Shown: positions 25,612 to 33,694 of the stretch, piece by piece
How positions within the stretch are numbered: position 1 is the first letter of the stretch
Layout: every line of letters begins with the position of its first letter
Assembly: GCA_934271465.1 (NCBI GenBank)
Contig: CAKQRQ010000005.1
Span: 48,391-112,390 of the forward strand
Direction of reading: 5' to 3'
Origin: an uncultured Alphaproteobacteria bacterium
GTDB lineage: Bacteria > Pseudomonadota > Alphaproteobacteria > RF32 > CAG-239
Length of the DNA: 64,000 nucleotides
Translations under genes and position numbers: made by a program
The notes under the pieces: generated by a model
What the model was told of the DNA's origin: nothing
What the model saw: the letters and a program-made list of their open reading frames with translations, nothing else
Database searches by the model: none

Positions 25612-26388
25612 TTACATCGGCGAGGGAACAGGAAGCTTGGCCGGTGCGTTGGGACCTTTAGGAATAACGGCTCCTTCTGTCGGAGCATTTGGTCCTTTGG
25701 GGATAATCGGACTGTTTGCGGCGGCATTAGACCCCTTGGGGATAACGGGGCCATCAACGGCGGCATTCGGGCCTTTAGGCATAATGGGAGCGGCAGCGTT
25801 AGGTCCTTTGGGAATAACCGGACCATCAACGGCGGCATTTGGTCCTTTGGGTATAATAGGGCTGTTTGCATTTAAGTTAGGCATGTTCGGTGCGCCCGGA
25901 ATAATCTTTTGCGGCGCAGGTTCATCGGACAAGGTTGTCATATTGTTCAAAATGGCGTGATTTACTTTGTCTCCGACTTTAATGTCATGCCGCTTGACTT
26001 GACCAGCGTTGAGTTCAATTACGGCTCTAATTGGATCACGCGAGATAATTTTATCTTCGGACATCGGAACGGCGCGCTCTTTAATCATACTGATTGTTGC
26101 ATCCGGCGCAACAAAAATCATATCCAGAGAAATTTTTGTATTTTTCATCCACATGGCAATCGGGCGGACAGGATAAATGTTAAAAATCATTCCGTTGTTA
26201 AGAGGAAGCTCCGAACGATACATCAGTCCTTTTTGCAGCTCTTCAGGGGTCTTTGCAACCTCGACATTGAACCGGATTTCGCCGTTTGATGTTGTAATGA
26301 TTAACGGAGTCGTCGGTTTTTGTTCAAGTTCTTTTGAACAGGCTGCCAAAAGAAGTAAAATTGCCAAAAGGGATGTTTTTTTGAACAT
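25612..26388 (-). CDS. DUF192 lipoprotein with IPKGPNA tandem repeats
   Basis: MFKKTSLLAILLLLAACSKE has a lipobox with Cys17. Residues about 28-145 form a DUF192 domain: FNVEVAKTPEELQKGLMYRSELP, GMIFNIYPVRPIAMWMKNTKISLDMIFV and ELNAGQVKRHDIKVGD follow the family order (GLMxRxxLP, MWMKNT, LDMIF). The last 90 residues are six to seven imperfect repeats of PVIPKGPNAAVDG type, low-complexity and probably a disordered surface or wall-spanning tail. The repeats are visible at DNA level (25640-25865). The DUF192 role is unknown. Confidence 0.85.
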   Translation of the reverse strand: MFKKTSLLAILLLLAACSKELEQKPTTPLIITTSNGEIRFNVEVAKTPEELQKGLMYRSELPLNNGMIFNIYPVRPIAMWMKNTKISLDMIFVAPDATISMIKERAVPMSEDKIISRDPIRAVIELNAGQVKRHDIKVGDKVNHAILNNMTTLSDEPAPQKIIPGAPNMPNLNANSPIIPKGPNAAVDGPVIPKGPNAAAPIMPKGPNAAVDGPVIPKGSNAAANSPIIPKGPNAPTEGAVIPKGPNAPAKLPVPSPM

Positions 26389-26409
26389 TAGTGAAAATCT
26401 CCTTAATAT

Positions 26410-26943
26410 TTATTTTTTGTCTGAATGAAGTTTGCGCGGGTGCCAGGCCGATACTTTGACAGGGCCGTTTTGCGACAGAAGTATTTTTGATGCGTGGTTT
26501 TCGGCCTTGTCTTTTTGGATGGATCCGGCAAAAGAATCGGTAAAATACATCGGATTGACGATTGTTTCTTCCTCAGGTCTGTAAAAATGTTTGAAACATT
26601 CTAAAGAAAGAATGAAACGTTCCAATTCTTCTTCGGATTGACCGGCATATTTTTTCCATATCAAATCCAAAAATGTTGTTATTTCTTCTTTAAAGACAGG
26701 GGCATTCATTAGCGGCAGGCCGAACGACATAATTTGTCGAATAGTTGGTTCATAAAATCCCGAGCGTCCGCATACAAATAAAGACGGCATCAAAAATTTG
26801 CCGGATTTGAGGGCATAATGAATTTGAGCCAAAAACAGCAGGTGTTGTAATTTGGATTCTGTCAAACGTCTTTTTTCCGACTCGGCGCGGCGGCAGAGCC
26901 AATTTGTAATTTCCAACGAGGAAATAATATTTTGTCCGGACAT
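26410..26943 (-). CDS. DUF4065 (SocA/Panacea-like) protein
   Basis: The 177-aa product begins ITNWLCRRAESEKRRLTESKLQHLLFLAQIHYALKSGKFLMPSLFV after a short lead, which fits the DUF4065/Panacea pattern 'xTxxKLQKLLYxxQxxxLxxxGxPLF'. Panacea domains are antitoxins in several toxin-antitoxin pairs, but stand-alone housekeeping versions occur in alphaproteobacteria. No candidate toxin is adjacent: the next gene downstream on the strand is the DUF192 lipoprotein 21 bp away. Call is by pattern only. Confidence 0.6.
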   Translation of the reverse strand: MSGQNIISSLEITNWLCRRAESEKRRLTESKLQHLLFLAQIHYALKSGKFLMPSLFVCGRSGFYEPTIRQIMSFGLPLMNAPVFKEEITTFLDLIWKKYAGQSEEELERFILSLECFKHFYRPEEETIVNPMYFTDSFAGSIQKDKAENHASKILLSQNGPVKVSAWHPRKLHSDKK

Positions 26944-27127
26944 TGGTTTTCTCCATATCTGTGCCCCGATAAAATGCAGTATACTATAACTCTTGAAAAT
27001 TACAAATGATTATTAAAAGATAATCACGTCAAATATTTGCTTAAAAATCCGTTTTTGCTCTTGTGTAAAACGGATTAATGTTTTATCTTGCCAAAAGGAT
27101 GAATTTTTTAGGTAGGGTTTATAAACG

Positions 27128-27904
27128 ATGCTGTTTTACAAAAGTTTGAAAAATTTATTGGCTGTTGCGGCTTCCGTTATGCTGTTGAGCGGATGCGCAA
27201 GCGCGATTTTTCCCGATTTTGAGGAAAATAATGATATTGTGGTTGATGACGGCGGAAAAGTTGAAGTCCGCAAAGTTAAAGAAGACGGAATCTTGGTCGG
27301 AGATAAAGAAAATGCCTCTTACGAAGGCGATGAAGATGACACTGCTGATGAGGTCGATGTTGCAGATGCTCCAGTCGTTGAGGGTGATGAAGATGCTGTT
27401 TCTCCGGCAAAAGTGATTGAGGTCAAGGCTGATGATATTGCGCCGGTTGAAACGGCCGAAGCAGAAGATAATGTTAAAGTGACGGAGGCTTCAGCTGATG
27501 AAAAAGTCTTGGAAGCTCAAGACGATTCCGAACCGCAAGGACCGAGCATGCATTATCTGGCCGAGACGATTTATTTTGAAAACGGCGGCGCTGTTGTTGA
27601 TGCCTCTTATCGTTCGGCTTTGAGAAAGCTGGCCAAAATTGTTAAAGAAAATGATGCCGCTGTTACGGTTTATGGATTTGCATCGTCCAGAACGCGCGAT
27701 ACAGATCCCGCAACGCACAAATTGGCCAATTTCAAGGTTTCGGCCGAGCGGGCGGAAAACACAGCCAAGGCTTTGCGTCGAGCCGGTGTTCCTGCTGATA
27801 AAATTACCACTCAGGCGATGTCGGATTCAATGCCCATGTATCAGGAAGTTATGCCCGAGGGCGAGCGTCTGAACCGCCGCGCCGAGATTTATCTGACATA
27901 TTAG
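27128..27904 (+). CDS. OmpA-family lipoprotein with acidic linker
   Basis: MLFYKSLKNLLAVAASVMLLSGCAS has a lipobox with Cys23. Residues about 30-145 are an acidic low-complexity linker rich in Asp, Glu, Val and Ala. Residues about 150-258 form an OmpA-like peptidoglycan-binding domain: IYFENGGAVVDASYRSALRKLAKIV, VTVYGFASSRT, LANFKVSAERAENTAKALRRAGVPADKI and the final LNRRAEIYL. The key Asp and Arg-Arg positions of the fold are present. It probably tethers the outer membrane to peptidoglycan. recJ follows after 4 bp. Confidence 0.85.
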   Translation: MLFYKSLKNLLAVAASVMLLSGCASAIFPDFEENNDIVVDDGGKVEVRKVKEDGILVGDKENASYEGDEDDTADEVDVADAPVVEGDEDAVSPAKVIEVKADDIAPVETAEAEDNVKVTEASADEKVLEAQDDSEPQGPSMHYLAETIYFENGGAVVDASYRSALRKLAKIVKENDAAVTVYGFASSRTRDTDPATHKLANFKVSAERAENTAKALRRAGVPADKITTQAMSDSMPMYQEVMPEGERLNRRAEIYLTY

Positions 27905-27908
27905 TTCA

Positions 27909-29681
27909 ATGGCAGCCGAATCCGATAATCCAGTTTCTTTTGGGGGCAATCTCTGGCAGATTGCCTCCGCAGATGAACGTTTGTCGGAACTTTTGGTTCA
28001 AAAATATAATCTGCCGTTTTTAATGTCTAAAATTATGGTGCTGCGAGGTATCGGGCCAGATGAAACGGCGGCTTTTTTGTCTCCGAAAATTAATGTGCTG
28101 ATGCCGGATCCGTTTGTTTTGAAAGATATGGAAAAGGCGGCTTTGCGGATTGCCGAAGCCATTCAAAATAAACAGCATATTGCCATTATCGGCGATTATG
28201 ACGTGGACGGGGCAACGTCGACTTCTGTGATGAAACTTTTTTTGCGTTCGGTCGGCGTGGAGCCAGATGTCCATATTCCAGACCGCGATGAAGGGTATGG
28301 CCCGAGCCGGCAGGCTGTTGATGATTTTAAGGCCAAAGGCGCAGAGCTTTTGATAACTTTGGATTGCGGCACAACGGCATTTGATCCTTTGGAATATGCT
28401 GTTTCGTTGGGAATGGATGTTATTGTTTTGGATCATCACGAGGCGGAGGTTAAGCTTCCTCAAATTTATGCTCTGGTTAATCCCAAAAGACTTGATGATC
28501 TGAACGATTATCCTTATCTGAAATATATGGCGGCGGTTGGGGTTGTTTTTATGACGGTTGTGGCAGTTAATCGGGCGCTGCGCCAACGCGGTTTTTATAC
28601 GGAGAAGAATCCGGAACCGGATTTGAAAAAATGGCTTGATTTGGTTGCTTTGGGAACGGTGTGCGATGTGGTGCCGCTCAAAGGCTTGAACCGTGCTTAT
28701 GTTGCGCAGGGGCTCAAGATTATGGCCGGACGCACCAATATCGGTTTAACGACCTTGATTGATAAGGCCAATTTGACCGAAGCACCGACTGCTTTTCATC
28801 TGGGGTATGTGCTCGGCCCCAGAATTAATGCTTGCGGACGCGTGGGAGATGCGTCTATGGGCAACCAGCTTTTGTGTGCCACAAGCGACTATCAGGCGCA
28901 GCTGTTGGTCGATAAGCTTAATGAATTTAATGTGGCGCGCAAGGATATTGAAAACCATGTTTTGCTGTCGGCAATTGAGATTTTGGAAGGTCAGCCGCAG
29001 GAATATCCGATTGCTTTTGTGTATGGGCATGATTGGCACCAAGGGGTTATCGGGATTGTCGCTGGACGGCTTAAGGAACGGTATAATGTGCCGTCTTTTG
29101 TGATGTCGGTTGAGGCAGATGAGGTCAAAGGGTCGGCGCGTTCCGTTCCGCAGATTGATTTGGGCGCCTTGATTATTTCCGCCAAAGAAAAAGGTCTGAT
29201 TACAAAGGGCGGCGGACATACTATGGCGGCTGGTTTTTCGCTGGAAGAAAGCAAGCTTGAGGATTTTAGAAAGTTTGTAGGGGAATATGTGACTGAACAC
29301 CTCGGACAGGAGGCCGTAACGCCGGTTTTGGAAATAGATGCTGTTTTGGATGCCGGCGGGGCGACGGTGGAGCTGGCGGATTGTTTGGAACGTTTGGAAC
29401 CTTTTGGTGCGGGTAATCCGGAGCCTAAGTTGATGCTTAAACATATTCGCATAATCAAACCCTCTCTTATTGGCACGGGGCATGTCCGCTGTGTTTTGAC
29501 TTCCGAAAACGGCGGCTCGATAAAAGCTATTGCTTTTAGGGTAGGGGATAATGATATCGGCAATGCCATGTTGACGGCCAAAAATACTTTTTTTGACGTG
29601 GTCGGCGTGCTTCGGCATGACCGTTGGAATGGCCGTAATGAGGCACAATTTATTATAGAAGACATAAGGAAATCACGATGA
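27909..29681 (+). CDS. recJ: Single-stranded-DNA exonuclease RecJ
   Basis: RecJ degrades single-stranded DNA 5' to 3' in recombination and repair. The 590-aa product has the DHH motifs GDYDVDGATST (Asp96, Asp98, Asp100), the DRDEGYGPS element, the LDCGTTAFD motif, LDHHEAE (Asp175, His176, His177), and the DHHA1 motif GGGHTMAAGFS followed by the OB-fold domain. Length is normal. Its stop overlaps the next start (ATGA). Confidence 0.96.
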   Translation: MAAESDNPVSFGGNLWQIASADERLSELLVQKYNLPFLMSKIMVLRGIGPDETAAFLSPKINVLMPDPFVLKDMEKAALRIAEAIQNKQHIAIIGDYDVDGATSTSVMKLFLRSVGVEPDVHIPDRDEGYGPSRQAVDDFKAKGAELLITLDCGTTAFDPLEYAVSLGMDVIVLDHHEAEVKLPQIYALVNPKRLDDLNDYPYLKYMAAVGVVFMTVVAVNRALRQRGFYTEKNPEPDLKKWLDLVALGTVCDVVPLKGLNRAYVAQGLKIMAGRTNIGLTTLIDKANLTEAPTAFHLGYVLGPRINACGRVGDASMGNQLLCATSDYQAQLLVDKLNEFNVARKDIENHVLLSAIEILEGQPQEYPIAFVYGHDWHQGVIGIVAGRLKERYNVPSFVMSVEADEVKGSARSVPQIDLGALIISAKEKGLITKGGGHTMAAGFSLEESKLEDFRKFVGEYVTEHLGQEAVTPVLEIDAVLDAGGATVELADCLERLEPFGAGNPEPKLMLKHIRIIKPSLIGTGHVRCVLTSENGGSIKAIAFRVGDNDIGNAMLTAKNTFFDVVGVLRHDRWNGRNEAQFIIEDIRKSR

Positions 29682-30379
29682 CAGATAAAAAACTTGTGCG
29701 CAGAGCAAAAAATATTCGCAAAATCAAGAAAGACCGGCTTGAAAAAGAGCGCGCCGTTTTTATGAAACTCGGTGCCAAACTTAGAGCCTATTTATTTACC
29801 GGAATTTTAGTCACGGCGCCGGTGGCTATTACATTTTATCTGGCTTACAAATTTATTTTCTGGGTAGACGCTTTTGTCAGCAAGATGATTCCGCCGCAAT
29901 ATCATTTGGATAACTATTTGCCTATTACCATTCCCGGTTTGGGGCTGATTGTGATGATTATCTTTTTGATGTTTGTCGGTATGTTTGCAGCTGGTTTTTT
30001 GGGGCGCTTTTTCATCCGCTTGGGGGACTGGTTTGTATCCAGAGTGCCGCTGGTTTCGTCAGTCTATTCGTTGCTTAAGCAGATTTTTGAAACGGTTTTT
30101 TCAAACAAAACGCAGGCTTTCAAAAAAGTTGTAATGCTTGAGTATCCGCGTAAAGGTCTTTGGATTATCGGGCTTGTCAGTGCCGATCTTAAAGGCGAGG
30201 TCAAAGATAAACTGCCTGAAGATATGCTTAATGTTTTTATTCCCACCACGCCCAACCCGACTTCCGGTTTTTTGATTTTTGTTCCCCGCAAAGATGTTAC
30301 AGAACTTTCGATGAGTGTTGAAGAGGCGATAAAGTTTATTGTGTCAGGGGGACTTGTGGAACCCAAAAAAGGTGTCTAG
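29678..30379 (+). CDS. DUF502-family membrane protein
   Basis: The 233-aa product has a basic N-terminus of about 35 residues, two membrane helices (YLFTGILVTAPVAITFYLAYKFIF and GLIVMIIFLMFVGMFAAGFLGR) and the family segment VSSVYSLLKQIFETVFS followed by KKVVMLEYPRKGLWIIGLVS and VFIPTTPNPTSGFLIFVP. DUF502 proteins are inner-membrane proteins of unknown function. The start overlaps the recJ stop by 4 bp; a terminator follows. Confidence 0.9.
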   Translation: MTDKKLVRRAKNIRKIKKDRLEKERAVFMKLGAKLRAYLFTGILVTAPVAITFYLAYKFIFWVDAFVSKMIPPQYHLDNYLPITIPGLGLIVMIIFLMFVGMFAAGFLGRFFIRLGDWFVSRVPLVSSVYSLLKQIFETVFSNKTQAFKKVVMLEYPRKGLWIIGLVSADLKGEVKDKLPEDMLNVFIPTTPNPTSGFLIFVPRKDVTELSMSVEEAIKFIVSGGLVEPKKGV

Positions 30380-30404
30380 CTGGCAACTCATACAGAACTA
30401 TAAA

Positions 30405-30433
30405 CAAAAGCCTGCCCTGTGCAGGCTTTTTTT
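30405..30433 (+). terminator. Intrinsic terminator of recJ-DUF502
   Basis: GCCTGC pairs with GCAGGC around CCTGT, followed by seven T residues. The same hairpin is repeated at 30592-30618 and, slightly changed, at 30771-30801. Confidence 0.85.
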
Positions 30434-30788
30434 GTAAATGGCGATCTCGAGAGGATTACTCCGCGCTTTGCTTGAGTTGCACTGGCGCTCATCGGCTTTG
30501 CCGACCGCGATACTCCCGTATCGCTTTCGCTTGTAGTCGAACCTCTATCTCAGAGGTTCAAATCCTGCGAGCTCTCATCACTTACAAAAAAAAGCCTGCA
30601 CAGGGCAGGCTTTTTTTGTAAATGGCGATCTCGAGAGGATTACTCCGCGCTTTGCTTGAGTTGCACTGGCGCTCATCGGCTTTGCCGACCGCGATACTCC
30701 CGTATCGCTTTCGCTTGTAGTCGAACCTCTATCTCAGAGGTTCAAATCCTGCGAGCTCTCATCACTTACAAAAAAAAGCCTACACAAG
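30421..30788. repeat. Two tandem 184-bp tRNA-derived repeats
   Basis: The unit starting GCAGGCTTTTTTTG at 30421 recurs at 30605 almost perfectly and begins a third time at 30789, where it runs into the intact tRNA-Arg. Each unit carries 19 bp identical to the tRNA 3' end including CCA (minus strand, TGGCGATCTCGAGAGGATT), then 80 bp of foreign sequence, then CGAACCTCT, the continuation of the tRNA T-arm. The 80-bp part holds perfect hairpins (TCGGC/GCCGA, GCGATAC/GTATCGC). The last third is an inverted, diverged copy of the tRNA 3' region plus terminator. No protein is encoded. Confidence 0.8.
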
Positions 30789-30801
30789 GCAGGCTTTTTT
30801 T
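30771..30801 (-). terminator. Terminator of tRNA-Arg
   Basis: On the minus strand GCCTGCC and its partner form a hairpin followed by eight T residues, directly after the tRNA CCA end. Confidence 0.7.
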
Positions 30802-30806
30802 GTAAA

Positions 30807-30883
30807 TGGCGATCTCGAGAGGATTCGAACCTCTGACCCACAGCTTAGAAGGCTGTTGCTCTATCCAGCTGAGCTACGAGACC
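30807..30883 (-). tRNA. tRNA-Arg(TCT)
   Basis: The minus strand reads GGTCTCGTAGCTCAGCTGG at the 5' end and closes with CGAGATCGCCA, so the acceptor stem and encoded CCA are complete. The anticodon loop CTTCTAA gives anticodon TCT. The T-arm AGAGGTTCGAATCCTCT is intact, in contrast to the interrupted copies in the adjacent tandem repeats. Length is 77 nt. Confidence 0.95.
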
Positions 30884-31058
30884 AATGTTTTAATCTCAAG
30901 ACAGCCTCAGTAAAAACATATTTTTTAATCAAAGTCAAGAACTTTAATAAATATTGCTGTTGATTTTCAAAGTTGTCTGTATTTAAACGTTTTATTTTCT
31001 TGCGTTGAGCAATTTTGCTGATATGATATGTCTGAACTAATAGTTTTGAGGTTTGAAA

Positions 31059-32030
31059 ATGAAAACGGATATTGATGTTTCTTTTGTCATGAGCGTGTAT
31101 AACAAAGAATATTATTTGCCGGCGGTGCTTAAGGCGCTTTTGGGGCAGACCGGCGTTAAAAATCCAGAATATATTTTTGTTGATGACTGCTCAAAAGATT
31201 CTTCGGTTCAGATTATCCGCCAAATGACCAAGGGGCTTAAGAATGTGACGATTGTCGCAAAAGACCATAATGACGGGATTAGCGCGACATGTAATCAGGG
31301 AATTGCTTTGGCTAGAGGTGAGTGGATCAGAATGCTTGATTCTGATGATATTTTTCCATTGGATTCAACTGAAATTATGTTGAAACTGGCTCAAGAAAAC
31401 AAGGCAGATATGGTTTACGGCTGTTTTGTAAAGACAGGAAAAGAGCCGGAAGACCTTTCGGGTGAGCATCTTGAGGGGCGTTTGACATATCGTTGCTATG
31501 ATAATGCGCTGCATGCCGTTTTAACAGGACGTTTTACGCGTATGGGGCAGCTTGTTAAGCGCTCTCTCCTCCAAAAGTCGGGGGGGGCGGATCCTTTGGT
31601 CTTTATTCAAGATGAAAGCCTTCCGTTACGCGTGGCGCGCTTGGCGAAGGGCAAAATCATCAAATTGTTTAATAATGTTGTTTTGGTGCCCAAAGAAACG
31701 AATAACCTGAGCAAGGTAACCGTTCAGCTGGATCATGACAGATTTTTTGCAAACTATAACGTGCTTGTTGCTTATGTCGGTGAGCTTGATAAAAAATCTG
31801 TTGAGCTTTTGAACCTGAAGTCAGTGTCGGCGAATTGGAAATATGTGAAGAAAAATATGCCGCATCCTTATTTGACAGCGGATTTTTGGACCTATCTTTA
31901 TACAAAGGTTTTTCTTCCCGCTCCGAATTTTGGCAGACTGAAAAAATATGCCAAACGTTTTGCTCATTTGTCTGGTGTGTTGCGGTCGGCCGAGATGAAA
32001 GAGGCTCTGAGAAATGGTGTTTATGATTAG
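31059..32030 (+). CDS. Family 2 glycosyltransferase with G8 tract
   Basis: The 323-aa product has a GT-A fold start: DVSFVMSVYNKEYYLPAVLKALLGQT, YIFVDDCSKDSS, ISATCNQGIALARGEWIRMLDSDDIFP with the DxD motif. It should transfer a sugar from a nucleotide-sugar donor to a surface glycan. No membrane segment is seen. The ATG at 31059 is preferred over the TTG at 31053 because GAGG at 31048-31051 is then properly spaced. Codons 174-176 lie in a run of eight G (31580-31587); loss or gain of one G would truncate the protein. The stop overlaps that of the convergent PIG-L gene by 4 bp. Confidence 0.85.
   Translation: MKTDIDVSFVMSVYNKEYYLPAVLKALLGQTGVKNPEYIFVDDCSKDSSVQIIRQMTKGLKNVTIVAKDHNDGISATCNQGIALARGEWIRMLDSDDIFPLDSTEIMLKLAQENKADMVYGCFVKTGKEPEDLSGEHLEGRLTYRCYDNALHAVLTGRFTRMGQLVKRSLLQKSGGADPLVFIQDESLPLRVARLAKGKIIKLFNNVVLVPKETNNLSKVTVQLDHDRFFANYNVLVAYVGELDKKSVELLNLKSVSANWKYVKKNMPHPYLTADFWTYLYTKVFLPAPNFGRLKKYAKRFAHLSGVLRSAEMKEALRNGVYD
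31580..31587 (+). repeat. Poly-G tract, G8, in glycosyltransferase gene
   Basis: Eight consecutive G in the coding strand, read TCG GGG GGG GCG. Runs of this length occur only here, at 32811 and at 36514 in the window. Confidence 0.85.
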
Positions 32031-32695
32031 TCTTCTATCATAAAATCTTCTTCAAAATCGACATTGTGCCGCATGCCTCGGTAATGATTAAGTGCCAAGA
32101 TTCTGTCGGCATAAGCTACATTATTTTGTGAAACATAGGTGTCGATGGCTTGTCGTTTTTTCTCTGTGACTTTTGAAATATCTATGTAGTGCGTCGGGGC
32201 GGCCATGGCTCCCCAAACCTCGTAATAGACGGCTGTTGCTTTGAGGTGTTGCTCTTTTTTTAGCCGCTTGAAAAAAGCCTGCGGAACAACGTGGTCTTTG
32301 TGCGGGTCAAGCGGGTGAGGCATTACAACATAATCATAGACCGAAAAATTGAGTTTTTTGAATAAATCGTATGCTTCAACCAGCCGTGTGTCCTTTGCGC
32401 GCATAAAGGTGTAATTTTTGACGCTGAATAAATTCATCACTTTGGCAAATTCTTTTTCGCGAATTTCTCTGATATTGTTTTTGCCCTTAAAAGCCCCGTC
32501 TGTCAGCAAAACAACATCGCATTGTTTTCCGTATAAAGCCAATAGTCCGCCGCAACCGATTGATTCGTCATCGGCATGAGGCGCTAAGATGCAAATTTTG
32601 TCTGTTGGGCGGATTTCTAATTTTTTTATTTTCGGAAGATTCGGTAAGTTGTAGCCGTTAATTAGATTGAGCCAGAATCTTTTTAATTTTTTCAT
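32027..32695 (-). CDS. PIG-L family deacetylase
   Basis: PIG-L (LmbE-like) enzymes are zinc-dependent N-deacetylases acting on GlcNAc-containing substrates. The 222-aa product has ICILAPHADDESIGCGGLL (zinc ligands His, Asp, Asp in the AxHxDDE-type motif near residues 38-44) and MPHPLDPHKDHV, which supplies further metal-binding residues. In this context it may modify a surface polysaccharide. The start overlaps the stop of the upstream GT32-like gene (ATGA). Confidence 0.88.
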   Translation of the reverse strand: MKKLKRFWLNLINGYNLPNLPKIKKLEIRPTDKICILAPHADDESIGCGGLLALYGKQCDVVLLTDGAFKGKNNIREIREKEFAKVMNLFSVKNYTFMRAKDTRLVEAYDLFKKLNFSVYDYVVMPHPLDPHKDHVVPQAFFKRLKKEQHLKATAVYYEVWGAMAAPTHYIDISKVTEKKRQAIDTYVSQNNVAYADRILALNHYRGMRHNVDFEEDFMIED

Positions 32696-33693
32696 CTCAA
32701 CCTCGCTTTATTTGAGGTTTTGAGATGCCTTTTTATTGCAGAATGTCGTTTGTTTGAGGTGGTTTTATTTCTGCTTTTGAGATGTTTTGTCTTGGTGTTT
32801 TTCCGGTTTACCCCCCCCCAGAGAATTCTTGCGGTTTTTAGTTGAGTTTCAATAAGATAGATAAACTCTTTTAAATCGAAATTCCAAGTTTTTTCAGAAC
32901 ATCTTTTTTTGATTAATGTCCAAAAAGACTTTTTAGAGGTTTGAATTTTGAGAACCAATTTTTCGTCTTTTGCTGGGTTTTGCCAAAGTGTTTCTCTGTT
33001 TTTCTTGTATTTTCGTATAATGTAATGAGTTCCGAAAATGGTAATTTCAAATTTGTCTTTGATATTCCAATCAGGTTTCCAATTGCCGGCGTAATGATGA
33101 ACGGCATAAGAATCTTTACCTTGTTTTGCAAAATGAAAATAATCATATAAGAATGAATTTGGATAAAATTCAATTTGGCCTTTTTTGAGGTATGTTGTCG
33201 GAATGTTGTATTTTTTTGTGAGAACGTCAGCAAAATATACTGGATTTGTTGTTCGGTTTAAGGAACCGTCCGGATTGATAAAAGGAGTTGAGTTGTATAC
33301 GTCCAACAGATCTTTGATGATTTGATTGTGAGGAACGGCGCCGACAAGTGCGGGGCTTAATCCACGAGCTGAACCGCAGGATTGACAGCCCATAAAAAAA
33401 TCATGAATCAAAAATTTATCCAACGGGCGCAGGACTTCCTCATCGGTATCCATGTAGATTCCGCCTTCTTCATATAGGATTTTGAGACGAGCATAGTCCG
33501 AGGCAAAGGCATATTGTTTTTGTTCAAGAGCTTGTTTAAAATAGAGATTATCAAACTTGTCGAGGCAAGTATCATCCCAACGGATGATTTGATAATCCGG
33601 TAAAATTTTCTTCCAGCTTTCAATGCAGAAACTTTCTTTTGCGCTGGGAGCTTTTGAACCAAACCAGATATAATGAATTTTTTTAGGTATCAT
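32692..33693 (-). CDS. GT32-like glycosyltransferase with G9 tract
   Basis: The 333-aa product starts MIPKKIHYIWFGS and has CIESWKKILPDYQIIRWDD, FASDYARLKILYEEGGIYMDTDEEVLRPLD with the DxD motif, and LVGAVPHNQIIKDLL, the layout of capsular or Och1-type (TcdA/TcdB-DXD, GT32) sugar transferases. Nine G (complement of 32811-32819) encode W292-G-G-V; with eight G the frame would stop right after Gly294. Past the tract the tail is very basic (RKNTKTKHLKSRNK...). The present frame ends in an ATGA overlap with PIG-L, favouring G9 as the full-length state. An in-frame start 22 codons upstream overlaps the GT4 gene. Confidence 0.82.
   Translation of the reverse strand: MIPKKIHYIWFGSKAPSAKESFCIESWKKILPDYQIIRWDDTCLDKFDNLYFKQALEQKQYAFASDYARLKILYEEGGIYMDTDEEVLRPLDKFLIHDFFMGCQSCGSARGLSPALVGAVPHNQIIKDLLDVYNSTPFINPDGSLNRTTNPVYFADVLTKKYNIPTTYLKKGQIEFYPNSFLYDYFHFAKQGKDSYAVHHYAGNWKPDWNIKDKFEITIFGTHYIIRKYKKNRETLWQNPAKDEKLVLKIQTSKKSFWTLIKKRCSEKTWNFDLKEFIYLIETQLKTARILWGGVNRKNTKTKHLKSRNKTTSNKRHSAIKRHLKTSNKARLR
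32811..32819 (-). repeat. Poly-G tract, G9 (C9 on plus strand), in GT32-like gene
   Basis: Nine C on the plus strand, nine G in the coding strand, immediately followed by TAAACC, so that loss of one G puts TAA in frame. Confidence 0.85.
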
Positions 33694-33694
33694 T

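Noticed and set aside
25640..25865. Regular repeats considered as CRISPR
   Set aside because: They are in-frame coding repeats with no unique spacers and no cas genes. The repeats at 62700-63460 are likewise coding. No CRISPR array was seen.
26410..26943. Toxin-antitoxin pair with the DUF4065-like protein
   Set aside because: No toxin-like gene is adjacent; the neighbours are an OmpA-like and a DUF192 lipoprotein.
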